Positions 9,160-17,335 of a stretch of DNA of 64,000 bases are shown here, one piece after another. The notes beneath the pieces were generated by a model. It saw only the letters and a list, made by a program, of their open reading frames with translations. It ran no database searches and had not been told where the DNA came from. This stretch comes from UBA5078 sp033721235 (GTDB lineage: Bacteria > Pseudomonadota > Gammaproteobacteria > Pseudomonadales > Pseudohongiellaceae). Location of the stretch: contig JAWWAY010000003.1 of assembly GCA_033721235.1 (NCBI GenBank), positions 124,001 to 188,000 of the forward strand, in the 5' to 3' direction. The position numbers were made by a program, and so were the translations under genes. Numbering within the stretch: position 1 is the stretch's first letter; each line of letters begins with the position of its first letter.

Positions 9160-9197
9160 AAAAAACGGCTTATTCTTCAGAATAACGCCGTTTTTTT
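9160..9197 (+). terminator. Intrinsic terminator after ihfB
   Basis: A run of A, a CGGC..GCCG stem extended by TTATTC/GAATAA with a one-base bulge, a short loop, and seven T at 9191-9197. The A and T runs on both sides make it potentially bidirectional. It ends the rpsA-ihfB unit. Confidence 0.88.
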
Positions 9198-9250
9198 GCG
9201 TTTAGAGCAGTTGAATTTTCGACTATCAAACAAAAAAAGGACCCTTGCAT

Positions 9251-9571
9251 ATGCAGCGCCTGTTTCGAATTTTTATGTGGCTATTCCTGCTGTGCGTATT
9301 TCTATTTAGTGTCATTTTTTCTTTTTTTAACACGCAGGCAATAGTGGTCTCGCTTGGTTATTTCGATACTCCGGCATTGCCCTTGGCCGTATGGATTCTC
9401 GGAGCATTCGCCGTAGGTGGATTATTAGGCTTGGTGCTCACGAATTTGTCTCTGCGTGGGTTTCGCCATAAAAGAGAGCTGACTAAAGTACAAGCTAAAC
9501 TACAGGCTGCCAATATGCGCATTGCACAGCTAGAGAAAGAGCAAGCAGCCCTCCAGACGAAGGATAAGTAA
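9251..9571 (+). CDS. LapA-domain (DUF1049) inner membrane protein
   Basis: The small protein of about 106 residues has two transmembrane segments (about residues 5-25 and 42-64) followed by a charged, coiled-coil tail. This is the LapA/DUF1049 layout; in E. coli the LapA-LapB pair takes part in lipopolysaccharide assembly control. No lapB (TPR protein) gene follows, so the pair is split here. The ATG at 9251 is preferred over a TTG two codons earlier because an AAAAAGG ribosome site sits about 10 bases before it. The stop is directly followed by the pyrF ATG, so the two are coupled. The same gene follows ihfB in many pseudomonads. Confidence 0.8.
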   Translation: MQRLFRIFMWLFLLCVFLFSVIFSFFNTQAIVVSLGYFDTPALPLAVWILGAFAVGGLLGLVLTNLSLRGFRHKRELTKVQAKLQAANMRIAQLEKEQAALQTKDK

Positions 9572-10300
9572 ATGACAGCCCCGTTAAAGGATGCAAGACG
9601 AGTCGTCGTGCCTTTAGATTTCCCAGATGCACAGAGCGCAAGAGAATGCTTGCAGCAACTGGACCCGGCTCAGTGTCGAGTAAAAATTGGGAAAGAACTC
9701 TTTACGCGATGCGGCCCGCAGTTTGTTGCGGAGGTACACAGCCTTGGCTTTGATCTCTTTCTGGATCTTAAATTTCACGATATCCCCAATACGGTTGCCA
9801 AGGCCGTAGCGGCTGCAGCCGATTTAGGCGTATGGATGGTCAATGTGCACGCTAGTGGCGGCATGGCTATGATGAAGGCTGCCCGAGCAGCGGTGGACGA
9901 GAGCGAGCATAAACCTTTGCTAATTGCCGTTACGGTGCTCACCAGTATGGGGCAAGAGGACTTGCAGCAAATTGGCATCACACAAACACCGCAAGAGCAG
10001 GTTCTGCGTCTGGCGAAACTGGCGGCAGATAGTGGTATGGATGGCGTTGTTTGCTCGGCTCAAGAAGCCACCATGTTGCGCGCAGAGCTGGGGGATGATT
10101 TCGTATTAGTGACCCCAGGCATTCGTCCAAGCGGTGACAGTGCGGATGATCAGAAGAGGATACTCACCCCGGAGCAGGCAATAGCGGCTGGCAGTAGTTA
10201 CTTAGTTATCGGCAGGCCAATCACTAAGGATAGTGACCCGAAGGCGAAACTAGCCTCTATAAATGCGCAGATTTCTGGCGCATTCCCAGATATTTGCTAG
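9572..10300 (+). CDS. pyrF: Orotidine 5'-phosphate decarboxylase
   Basis: The 242-residue TIM-barrel enzyme catalyses the last step of UMP synthesis, decarboxylation of OMP to UMP. The family signature LDLKFHDIPNTV, containing the catalytic Asp-x-Lys-x-x-Asp chain, lies near residues 65-76. Phosphate-binding segments are seen in TPGIRPSGDSADDQ and VIGRPIT. The start ATG abuts the lapA-like stop (9569-9571). Length is standard. Confidence 0.97.
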   Translation: MTAPLKDARRVVVPLDFPDAQSARECLQQLDPAQCRVKIGKELFTRCGPQFVAEVHSLGFDLFLDLKFHDIPNTVAKAVAAAADLGVWMVNVHASGGMAMMKAARAAVDESEHKPLLIAVTVLTSMGQEDLQQIGITQTPQEQVLRLAKLAADSGMDGVVCSAQEATMLRAELGDDFVLVTPGIRPSGDSADDQKRILTPEQAIAAGSSYLVIGRPITKDSDPKAKLASINAQISGAFPDIC

Positions 10301-10368
10301 AGTCATTATTGCAGCGCTTTGCTGCAAGCTGATTTAACAGCCGTTATTAATTGATAAAGGGAATTATC

Positions 10369-10692
10369 ATGAAAAAACTATTAGCTTATTTAGGCCTGTT
10401 TTGTTCTGTCTGGATGTTTTTGCCGCAATTGAGTATCGCGCAACAGGAGGGCGAGGTGCCGGCTCATATTAGCGCGGCGAAGACACTGGTCGACATCAAT
10501 TCAGCGGATGCAGAAACACTGGCGTTAGCTCTCGATGGTGTGGGCATGGCGAAGGCACAGGATATTGTCGAGTATAGACAAAAAAATGGAGCCTTTAATT
10601 CCGTCGACGATCTCGCTCAAGTTAAAGGGGTTGGGCCGGCGACTATTGCTCGCAATCGCGATAAGATGACGACAGAAACGGCAGCGAAGTAA
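10369..10692 (+). CDS. ComEA-like helix-hairpin-helix protein, secreted
   Basis: A protein of about 107 residues begins with a signal peptide (MKKLLAYLG... cleaved near SIAQ) and carries a double helix-hairpin-helix domain: VDINSADAETLALAL, then GVGMAKAQDIVEYR, then VKGVGPATIARNRDK. This fold binds DNA without sequence preference; in ComEA it holds incoming DNA during uptake, in this case in the periplasm. It is the short form lacking the membrane-anchored N-terminal region of Bacillus ComEA. The ATG at 10369 has AAAGGGA upstream; an in-frame TTG at 10351 is less likely. The role in transformation is inferred from the family. Confidence 0.8.
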   Translation: MKKLLAYLGLFCSVWMFLPQLSIAQQEGEVPAHISAAKTLVDINSADAETLALALDGVGMAKAQDIVEYRQKNGAFNSVDDLAQVKGVGPATIARNRDKMTTETAAK

Positions 10693-10754
10693 GGCTGTTA
10701 AATGCGCCGTCGTTTCTGGCTTGACCCACGAACTCATGGCGCATGGTATAGAAT

Positions 10755-10781
10755 AGGGCGCTTTTTAAGCGCCCTTTTTTT
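10755..10781 (+). terminator. Intrinsic terminator after the comEA-like gene
   Basis: Nine-bp perfect arms (AGGGCGCTT and AAGCGCCCT) around TTT, followed by seven T at 10775-10781. It separates lapA-pyrF-comEA from the wbpL-wbpM pair that starts 29 bases later. Confidence 0.9.
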
Positions 10782-10809
10782 GCTATAAGACACACGATAA
10801 AGGAACCCA

Positions 10810-11832
10810 ATGGCACTGTTCATTCTACTAGCGCTGAGCTTTCTTTTTTCCTTGGCTATTACTTTTGCCATGGGGAATATAGCGAGTAGGGCGAGGCTCA
10901 CGGCGATTGAGAATGAGCGTAGTTCCCACACCGGGTCGGTACCCGTCGGTGGCGGTTTGGGCTTCGTCCTAGTTTATTTTGTCAGCATATGTGCATTGTG
11001 GGGTTTGGGCTCCTTATCTCTTTCCCACGCTATCGTACTGTTTAGCGCCATTCCTGTGGCAATTGTGGGGCTGTTCGATGATAAGAGTCATGTGGACTTT
11101 CGCCTGCGTTTAGGTGTGCAAACTTTCTGCGCACTAGTCGCTGCGTTTTTCGTGGGCCGTTTACCTGCAATTGATTTTGCCTTCTTCTCTCTACCGCTAA
11201 CAGGGGTCGGCCTCGTTCTGGTGCCGATGGCCTTTCTCTGGCTCACTAATCTTTATAATTTTATGGATGGGATTGACGGTATCGCCGCCGGGCAAGCTTG
11301 TATAGCCTGTCTTGGTGCTGCTGTCATATTCTTGCAGCATAATAACGGCACACTAGCGCTTTTGTGTTTATTAATGTTCGCCGCCTATTTAGGCTTCTTA
11401 GTCTTGAATTGGCACCCAGCGCGTATATTCATGGGGGACATAGGCAGTGGCTTTAGTGGGTTCATGTTCGGTGCTGTTGCCCTTATTGGCCATGCGACCC
11501 ATACAATGAGTCTGTGGAGTTGGATTCTGCTGTTAGGCATATTTATTGTGGATGCGACTGTCACCTTGCTGCGCCGGTGGCGCTCGGGACAGCGTTTATA
11601 CGAGGCCCATCGCAGCCATGTTTATCAGCATTTGGCATTGAAATACGGCTCTCATAGCGCTGTGGTATGGCGTTTATCACTCATAAATGTGATCTATTTA
11701 ATGCCCTTGGCATTATTGGCAGGAAAACTACCCGAATATGGGGTATATTTTGCCTCTGCTGGCCTATTACCATTAGTGCTGGTAGCGATAAAGCTAGGGG
11801 CGGGTCTGCCAAGTACGCGAACGGCGCAATAG
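10810..11832 (+). CDS. wbpL: WbpL/WecA-type undecaprenyl-phosphate glycosyl-1-phosphate transferase
   Basis: The 340-residue polytopic membrane protein transfers a sugar-1-phosphate to undecaprenyl phosphate, the first lipid-linked step of O-antigen or related glycan synthesis. Family signatures are the LFDDKSHVDFRLRL aspartates after the third membrane segment, the NLYNFMDGIDGIAAGQ motif, and the cytoplasmic HPARIFMGDIGSGFSGF segment. About ten hydrophobic stretches span the length. AAAGGAACCC precedes the ATG. It is paired with the wbpM-like gene 28 bases downstream, as at the right end of the P. aeruginosa O-antigen cluster. The sugar (probably an N-acetylated 6-deoxy-hexosamine made by WbpM) is inferred. 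Confidence 0.85.
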   Translation: MALFILLALSFLFSLAITFAMGNIASRARLTAIENERSSHTGSVPVGGGLGFVLVYFVSICALWGLGSLSLSHAIVLFSAIPVAIVGLFDDKSHVDFRLRLGVQTFCALVAAFFVGRLPAIDFAFFSLPLTGVGLVLVPMAFLWLTNLYNFMDGIDGIAAGQACIACLGAAVIFLQHNNGTLALLCLLMFAAYLGFLVLNWHPARIFMGDIGSGFSGFMFGAVALIGHATHTMSLWSWILLLGIFIVDATVTLLRRWRSGQRLYEAHRSHVYQHLALKYGSHSAVVWRLSLINVIYLMPLALLAGKLPEYGVYFASAGLLPLVLVAIKLGAGLPSTRTAQ

Positions 11833-11860
11833 GCTGGTTTGCTACAACAAAGGAATTGCC

Positions 11861-13825
11861 ATGAATTTATACACAGTGCCGCTATCGCGTGCCGTCAAGC
11901 AGCTATTAATGATGCTCGCCGATGGCGTAATGCTGGCCCTCGCACTGTGGCTGTCTTGTGCATTGCTCGGTATTAACTTACTCAGCCGCGAAGATACGAC
12001 CTATCTGTTTTTCTTTCTCTCCAATATTGCCAGCGTAATGGTCTTCCTGCATATCGGTCTGTACAGGGCGATATTGCTATATATGGGCCTGCAATCGGGC
12101 TTTATCGTCCTGCAGGGTGTCACAATCTCTACCGCCTTAGTGGCGTTAACTGCCTATTTATTTTCGCAAGCAGGTACTGTGGATTATGCAGTAGTGCCCA
12201 TTTATTGGATGATCGCCTTGCTCTTCGTCGGCGGTAGCCGTTTCGTGGCCAAGGTGGCGCTGCAAAACCTGATTCAAAACTTTAGACCTAAAGAGCCAGT
12301 GATAATCTACGGTGCGGGCAAGTCCGGTATGCAGCTAGTGGCGGCATTGCAGAACGGCGATCAATACTTACCGGCAGCCTTTGTGGATGATAGTCGCAGT
12401 CTCATTGGCAGCACGGTTCATGGGATACGAGTCTACAGCCCCGGAGCGCTGGCCGAACTCATCGACAATTATTCAGTTAGGCAGATTCTGCTGGCCGTGC
12501 CTTCAGCCACCCATGCTGAGCGTAAGGAAATTCTAAACCGCCTTGAGTTACTCCCTGTTCACGTAAAAACGGTACCGGATCTTTTCGATATGGTGTCCGG
12601 AAAAGTAGGCGTGGACCAAGTGAAAGAAATCGATATTGAAGACCTGCTAGGGCGCGATATTGTGCCGCCTAATGAAAAGCTTCTCGGGGCTTGCATTAAC
12701 GATTGCTCGGTGTTGGTCACGGGGGCGGCAGGCTCGATCGGGTCCGAGCTGTGCCGGCAAATTGTGCAGCAAAAACCCTCTCGCATAGTGTTATTGGATA
12801 GTTTCGAATACGGCTTGTACTCCATCGAGAGTGAGTTACGAGAAGTGTTAGCGGCCTCGCCCGAATTGGCCGACATACAAATTACTGCATTGCTGGGCAA
12901 TGTCTGTAACTCGGTATTGATGGAAAATATTATGCGCCGCTTCTCTATTGAAACGGTTTACCACGTGGCCGCTTATAAGCAGGTGCCCATGGTTGAAAGC
13001 AATATCATAGAGGGAGTGCAGAATAATATATTTGGCACTTTGAGCTCTGCCCAGGCAGCCGATCGCGCGAAAGTGCGCAATTTCGTTCTCATCTCGACAG
13101 ACAAAGCGGTTCGGCCTACCAATTATATGGGGGCTACCAAACGTTTCGCCGAGCAGCTGCTACAAGCCATGTCGCAAAGCAATAGTACGACTCGCTTTAG
13201 CATGGTCCGCTTCGGCAATGTCTTAGGGTCTTCGGGTTCTGTTGTGCCCTTGTTTAGGCGTCAGATCAGCATGGGAGGCCCAGTGACGGTCACACACCCA
13301 GAGGTGACTCGTTACTTCATGACGGTACAAGAGGCGGCGCAACTAGTGATTCAAGCAGGGGCGATGGCCACTGGTGGCGATGTGTTTGTGTTGGATATGC
13401 ATGAGCCTATTCGCATCGTCGATCTAGCCAAAAAAATGGTTCATTTAATGGGTTACGACGTCAAGGATGAAAACTCCTACAAAGGCGATATCTCCATTGA
13501 GTACACTGGCCTAAGGCCGGGCGAGAAGTTATTCGAAGAACTACTCATTGGCGAGTCGGTTACCGGTACTGAACATCCTAAGATTATGCGCGCTGAGGAA
13601 GAAGCTCTGTCCTGGGCCGAGCTTCAAACGCTGTTAACGCGCTTGCAGAAGGCCTGTAAAGCCTTGGACCTAGCGGAAATAAAAGCAGTGCTAATGCATG
13701 CCGTCGATGGGTTTGCTCCGAAGGAAGTGTTAAGCGATCCTCTATGGCAAGAGGCTGACAAGCTCAGCCGTGAAACGAAAGTGGAAACGGGCGCTAAGGC
13801 TAAGGTCACTACTTTGTTCAAGTAG
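11861..13825 (+). CDS. wbpM: WbpM/FlaA1-type UDP-GlcNAc 4,6-dehydratase, membrane-anchored
   Basis: The 654-residue protein has four N-terminal membrane segments (about residues 12-125), a first nucleotide-binding domain (IIYGAGKSGMQL near 148) and a C-terminal short-chain dehydrogenase domain with VTGAAGSIGSE near 287. In the active-site segment STDKAVRPTNYMGATK (about 412-427) Met occupies the place of the usual catalytic Tyr (M-x-x-x-K), as in WbpM, which works with a Ser-Met-Lys triad. The reaction is conversion of UDP-GlcNAc to the 4-keto-6-deoxy sugar. Length matches WbpM (about 665). It forms a two-gene unit with wbpL. None of the other O-antigen genes expected upstream is present. Confidence 0.88.
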   Translation: MNLYTVPLSRAVKQLLMMLADGVMLALALWLSCALLGINLLSREDTTYLFFFLSNIASVMVFLHIGLYRAILLYMGLQSGFIVLQGVTISTALVALTAYLFSQAGTVDYAVVPIYWMIALLFVGGSRFVAKVALQNLIQNFRPKEPVIIYGAGKSGMQLVAALQNGDQYLPAAFVDDSRSLIGSTVHGIRVYSPGALAELIDNYSVRQILLAVPSATHAERKEILNRLELLPVHVKTVPDLFDMVSGKVGVDQVKEIDIEDLLGRDIVPPNEKLLGACINDCSVLVTGAAGSIGSELCRQIVQQKPSRIVLLDSFEYGLYSIESELREVLAASPELADIQITALLGNVCNSVLMENIMRRFSIETVYHVAAYKQVPMVESNIIEGVQNNIFGTLSSAQAADRAKVRNFVLISTDKAVRPTNYMGATKRFAEQLLQAMSQSNSTTRFSMVRFGNVLGSSGSVVPLFRRQISMGGPVTVTHPEVTRYFMTVQEAAQLVIQAGAMATGGDVFVLDMHEPIRIVDLAKKMVHLMGYDVKDENSYKGDISIEYTGLRPGEKLFEELLIGESVTGTEHPKIMRAEEEALSWAELQTLLTRLQKACKALDLAEIKAVLMHAVDGFAPKEVLSDPLWQEADKLSRETKVETGAKAKVTTLFK

Positions 13826-13886
13826 GTATTGGCGCTTTCTCTAGAAGTGCTTTGCCAAAACGGGGCGGGGGCAGAGGGGCGGTACC

Positions 13887-13909
13887 CTCGCCGGGCGAAG
13901 CCCGGCGAG
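13887..13909. repeat. Perfect GC-rich hairpin between convergent genes
   Basis: Ten-bp perfect arms (CTCGCCGGGC and GCCCGGCGAG) around a GAA triloop lie in the 96-base gap between wbpM and the convergent ppiA. There is no T run on either strand, so a classical terminator is unlikely. It may be an mRNA 3' end stabiliser or a repeat-family member; no second copy was noticed in the window. Confidence 0.6.
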
Positions 13910-13921
13910 AGCCAAGAGCGC

Positions 13922-14482
13922 TTACTCGCGCTCGATAGAGTTGATTACAATTGTCTCGACAGGAACGTCTGAGTGCATTCCTTTTCGGCCAGTGCTGACA
14001 CCGGCTATTGCATCTACCACATCCATGCCCTCAATAACCTCTGCGAATACAGCGTAGCCGAAGCCTCTGGAGGAGTTGTCTGTGTGGTTCAGAAAGTCGT
14101 TGTCTACTAGGTTGATAAAGAACTGACTGGTAGCGCTGTCCACGACTTGAGTTCTAGCCATGGCGAGAGTGCCTCGGTCATTCTTTAGTGATGCATTGGC
14201 TTCATTTTTAATGGGGGCAAAAGTCGACAGCTCAGTCATATCAGGACGCATACCGCCGCCTTGAATCATAAAGCCAGGAATGACACGGTGGAAAATCAAA
14301 CCATCGTATAGATTGCCATCTACATAACGTAGAAAATTTTCGACAGTTACAGGAGCCTTATCTGCCCAAAGCTCAATTTTTACTGTGCCTTTATTGGTAT
14401 CCATGATGACTACGGGGTTGTCCTCGGCCGCCATTAGGGACTGGGCAAATGTTAGTAATAGCGTAAGTGCTAGTGCGCGCAT
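13922..14482 (-). CDS. ppiA: Periplasmic peptidyl-prolyl cis-trans isomerase, cyclophilin type
   Basis: The 186-residue protein has an N-terminal signal peptide (cleavage near SLMAAE) and a full cyclophilin domain: FHRVIPGFMIQGGG with the catalytic Arg, TLAMART, SATSQFFINLVDNDFLNH and a glycine-rich FGYAVFAEVIEGMDVV. It would speed proline isomerisation of exported proteins. The sequence is closest in layout to PpiA rather than the cytoplasmic PpiB because of the leader peptide. AAAAAGGAG precedes the ATG on the minus strand. It is convergent with wbpM and probably a single-gene unit. Confidence 0.92.
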   Translation of the reverse strand: MRALALTLLLTFAQSLMAAEDNPVVIMDTNKGTVKIELWADKAPVTVENFLRYVDGNLYDGLIFHRVIPGFMIQGGGMRPDMTELSTFAPIKNEANASLKNDRGTLAMARTQVVDSATSQFFINLVDNDFLNHTDNSSRGFGYAVFAEVIEGMDVVDAIAGVSTGRKGMHSDVPVETIVINSIERE

Positions 14483-14749
14483 GAATCTTAACTCCTTTTT
14501 GCTTTATTAATTCGGTAGTTGCCAAAGCTAATATTAAAAGCCATTGTTGAAAACAGTGGGGAAGCCACTATACCGCAATATTTTCTGTTCGATAAACATT
14601 TAAACCGAGCCAGTATGAAGCCCAGCTGAATATTGATGACAAAATAAAGGGATGGCTCGCAAGTACGCTGGAGCTTGAAATTTGAGGGGGATTTTAGCGC
14701 TAATTGAAGAGCCAATTAGCGCTGACCGAAGATTGGCCTATTGCGAATT

Positions 14750-14824
14750 TGGCTGCCCAACCTGGGCTCGAACCAGGAACCAAGTGATTAACAGTCACCT
14801 ACTCTACCATTGAGCTATTGGGCA
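14750..14824 (-). tRNA. tRNA-Asn (anticodon GTT)
   Basis: On the minus strand a full cloverleaf can be folded: acceptor TGCCCAA with TTGGGCA, D stem GCTC/GAGT, anticodon stem GGTGA/TCACT with loop CTGTTAA (anticodon GTT), T stem CCTGG/CCAGG with TTCGAGC, discriminator G and an encoded CCA at 14750-14752. It lies just before uvrB on the opposite strand, as in Pseudomonas. About 265 bases between ppiA and this tRNA hold nothing else I can recognise. Confidence 0.97.
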
Positions 14825-15005
14825 GTAATGCGACATACAATCCGTATGTCTTCAAAGCGTGCGTATACTAATCACAATCCCTTTAGTGGTCAACCCTTAT
14901 CTGCGATCAGTCTTTAGTAATTTTTTACTGCTATACTTGCGCGCTTGTGGTGCAAAGATTTTCAGGCTTTGTTTGAGTGCGATAGAGCGAAACCTAAGGC
15001 GTGGT

Positions 15006-17027
15006 ATGGATAACCCTTTTAAGATTCACAGTGAGTTTCAACCAGCGGGAGATCAGCCGAAGGCGATAGAGGCTTTGGTTGATGGATTAGAGAGCGGGTT
15101 GGCAGCGCAAACCCTTCTCGGTGTGACCGGCTCCGGTAAGACCTTTACGATTGCCAATGTCATTGAGCGAACCCAGCGGCCAGCATTGGTAATGGCCCCC
15201 AATAAGACTCTGGCTGCCCAGCTGTATGGGGAGTTCTGTGAGTTCTTTCCTGACAATGCTGTCGAATATTTTGTTTCCTATTACGATTATTATCAGCCGG
15301 AAGCCTATGTGCCATCCTCTGATCTATATATAGAGAAGGATTCATCCGTTAACGAGCATATCGAGCAGATGCGCTTGTCTGCCACCAAGGCCTTGCTGGA
15401 GCGCAAAGACGTGATAGTGGTGGCCACAGTGTCGGCCATTTATGGCCTGGGTGATCCGAAGTCCTATTTGCAGATGGTCATGCACTTGGATCGAGGGGAT
15501 AAGATCGATCAGCGCGACATACTCAGACGCTTAGCTGAGCTGCAGTACACGCGCAATGATACAGAGCTGCAACGCGCCACCTATAGAGTGCGCGGCGATG
15601 TCATCGACGTATATCCGGCAGAGTCGGACAAACATGCCATTCGCATTGAGCTATTCGACGACGAGATAGACAGTCTGGCTTATTTTGACCCCCTCACAGG
15701 TGCCGTTATCAAGAAGGTGCCGCGGCTGACCATATTCCCCAAGTCCCATTATGTGACTCCTAGAAAGACCATGATGGACGCCATGGATGAAATTAAAGAG
15801 GAGCTCAATGAGCGCTTGCTGCAATTGGAGAGTAACTCCCAATTAGTGGAGGCTCAGCGCCTGTCCCAGCGCACGCGCTTCGACTTAGAGATGATAGCCG
15901 AGCTTGGTTATTGTACGGGTATCGAGAATTACTCTCGCTATTTATCCGGTCGCAAAGCAGGGCAGCCGCCTCCCACACTCTATGATTATCTGCCCCCAGA
16001 CGCTCTCGTAATCGCAGATGAGTCCCACGTTTCTATTCCACAGATCGGAGCGATGTACAAAGGGGATAGGTCCAGAAAAGAGACCCTTGTGCAGTATGGC
16101 TTCCGTTTGCCTTCGGCATTGGACAATCGCCCGCTTAAGTTTGAGGAGTGGGAAGAGTTAACACCTCAGATCATTTATGTATCTGCCACGCCGGGGCCTT
16201 ACGAGGAGGCGCATCAAGGCCAGTTGGTCAGGCAGGTGGTGCGCCCGACAGGGCTCGTTGATCCGGTATTGGAAATCAAGCCCGCGAGCACACAGGTGGA
16301 TGACTTGCTGTCGCAGATTCGCGCCGTTGTCGCCCGTGAAGAAAGAGTGCTGGTCACGGTGTTAACCAAACGGATGGCAGAGGACTTAACCGACTATTTG
16401 AGCGAGCATGATGTGCGAGTACGCTATCTGCATTCGGATATCGATACAGTAGAGCGCTCCGAGATTATTCGCGATCTGCGTTTAGGCAATTTCGATGTCT
16501 TAGTGGGAATTAACCTATTGCGCGAAGGCTTGGACATTCCAGAGGTCTCTCTAGTCACCATACTCGATGCCGATAAAGAAGGCTTTCTGCGCTCGGAGCG
16601 CTCCCTGATTCAGACCATTGGCCGCGCCGCGCGTAACCTCAATGGAAAGGCCATTCTTTATGCCGATAAGATTACGGGCTCCATGGAGCGAGCCATCGCA
16701 GAATCGGAGAAGCGTCGAGCAGTACAGCTTGCCTTCAATGAAGAGCATAATATTACCCCGCTAGGCGTGCGCAAGCGGGTAGCCGACGTCATGGAAGGGG
16801 CCTATGGTTCCAGCCAAGACCGCGCGAATAAGCGATCGAAGAAGTCTGCGGGCAAGACTTCTCTTGTGAGTGCAAATGTGGAGCAAATGGACGCTAAATC
16901 TTTGGCGAAGGAGATCGAGCGCCTCGAAAATCGTATGTATGAATTTGCCAGAAATCTGGACTTTGAGTCTGCGGCAGCAGCCCGAGATGAAATCGGAGAG
17001 CTCAAGAAACGCATGATCGCCAGCTAA
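15006..17027 (+). CDS. uvrB: Excinuclease ABC subunit B
   Basis: The 673-residue DNA-damage recognition helicase of nucleotide excision repair hands damaged DNA from UvrA to UvrC. Walker A LGVTGSGKT lies at 38-46, the damage-sensing beta-hairpin in the YYDYYQPEAYVPSSDLYIEK region, the DEAD-like box in VIADESHVS, helicase motif VI in QTIGRAARN, and the UvrC-binding UVR motif at the C-terminus. The frame is open for 49 codons upstream, but family alignment (MDNPFKIHSEF) and TAAGG upstream fix the start at 15006. Confidence 0.97.
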   Translation: MDNPFKIHSEFQPAGDQPKAIEALVDGLESGLAAQTLLGVTGSGKTFTIANVIERTQRPALVMAPNKTLAAQLYGEFCEFFPDNAVEYFVSYYDYYQPEAYVPSSDLYIEKDSSVNEHIEQMRLSATKALLERKDVIVVATVSAIYGLGDPKSYLQMVMHLDRGDKIDQRDILRRLAELQYTRNDTELQRATYRVRGDVIDVYPAESDKHAIRIELFDDEIDSLAYFDPLTGAVIKKVPRLTIFPKSHYVTPRKTMMDAMDEIKEELNERLLQLESNSQLVEAQRLSQRTRFDLEMIAELGYCTGIENYSRYLSGRKAGQPPPTLYDYLPPDALVIADESHVSIPQIGAMYKGDRSRKETLVQYGFRLPSALDNRPLKFEEWEELTPQIIYVSATPGPYEEAHQGQLVRQVVRPTGLVDPVLEIKPASTQVDDLLSQIRAVVAREERVLVTVLTKRMAEDLTDYLSEHDVRVRYLHSDIDTVERSEIIRDLRLGNFDVLVGINLLREGLDIPEVSLVTILDADKEGFLRSERSLIQTIGRAARNLNGKAILYADKITGSMERAIAESEKRRAVQLAFNEEHNITPLGVRKRVADVMEGAYGSSQDRANKRSKKSAGKTSLVSANVEQMDAKSLAKEIERLENRMYEFARNLDFESAAAARDEIGELKKRMIAS

Positions 17028-17072
17028 GTCGTGATAATTTGTTTTATTTTTCGCTCCAAGAGTGTGATTGTA

Positions 17073-17101
17073 TTGTAGTTTCTGCTGGGTGCCCCTATAA
17101 T
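17073..17101 (+). promoter_or_regulatory. Sigma-70 promoter of tRNA-Val
   Basis: TTGTAG (17073-17078) and a perfect TATAAT (17096-17101) are separated by 17 bases. Transcription should begin near 17108, about 22 bases before the tRNA. A GC-rich stretch follows the -10, which would fit stringent control, but that is inference. Confidence 0.8.
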
Positions 17102-17129
17102 CGCCACTCTTTTGCGGGAGCGCATTTTT

Positions 17130-17206
<77 letters not shown>

Positions 17207-17284
17207 AGAATGCCTCACAATACTGTGGATAGGCGGAATTTGCCTCAGTCACAGCGCAAGACAGAACCAATTTTTTAAGATTAG

Positions 17285-17318
17285 CGAGTCGGGAGTTCCT
17301 ATTTCTCGACTCGTTTTT
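17285..17318 (+). terminator. Terminator-like hairpin in the thrS leader
   Basis: CGAGTCG (17285-17291) pairs perfectly with CGACTCG (17307-17313), with further GAG/CTC pairing inside, followed by five T (17314-17318). The T run ends only 17 bases before the thrS ATG, so no promoter can lie between them. It therefore acts on a transcript that also reads into thrS: a leaky tRNA terminator, an attenuator, or a translational control stem. Confidence 0.65.
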
Positions 17319-17335
17319 ATTGCCGGTAGAATTTT

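Noticed and set aside
14488..14715. Minus-strand frame of 75 codons between ppiA and tRNA-Asn
   Set aside because: No ribosome site, unusual amino-acid composition and no family match that I can see; kept as intergenic.
15006..15014. Upstream start of uvrB at 14859 giving 49 extra residues
   Set aside because: UvrB proteins begin with the MDNPFKIHSEF-type sequence at 15006, which also has a ribosome site; the extension overlaps the region just after the divergent tRNA-Asn.
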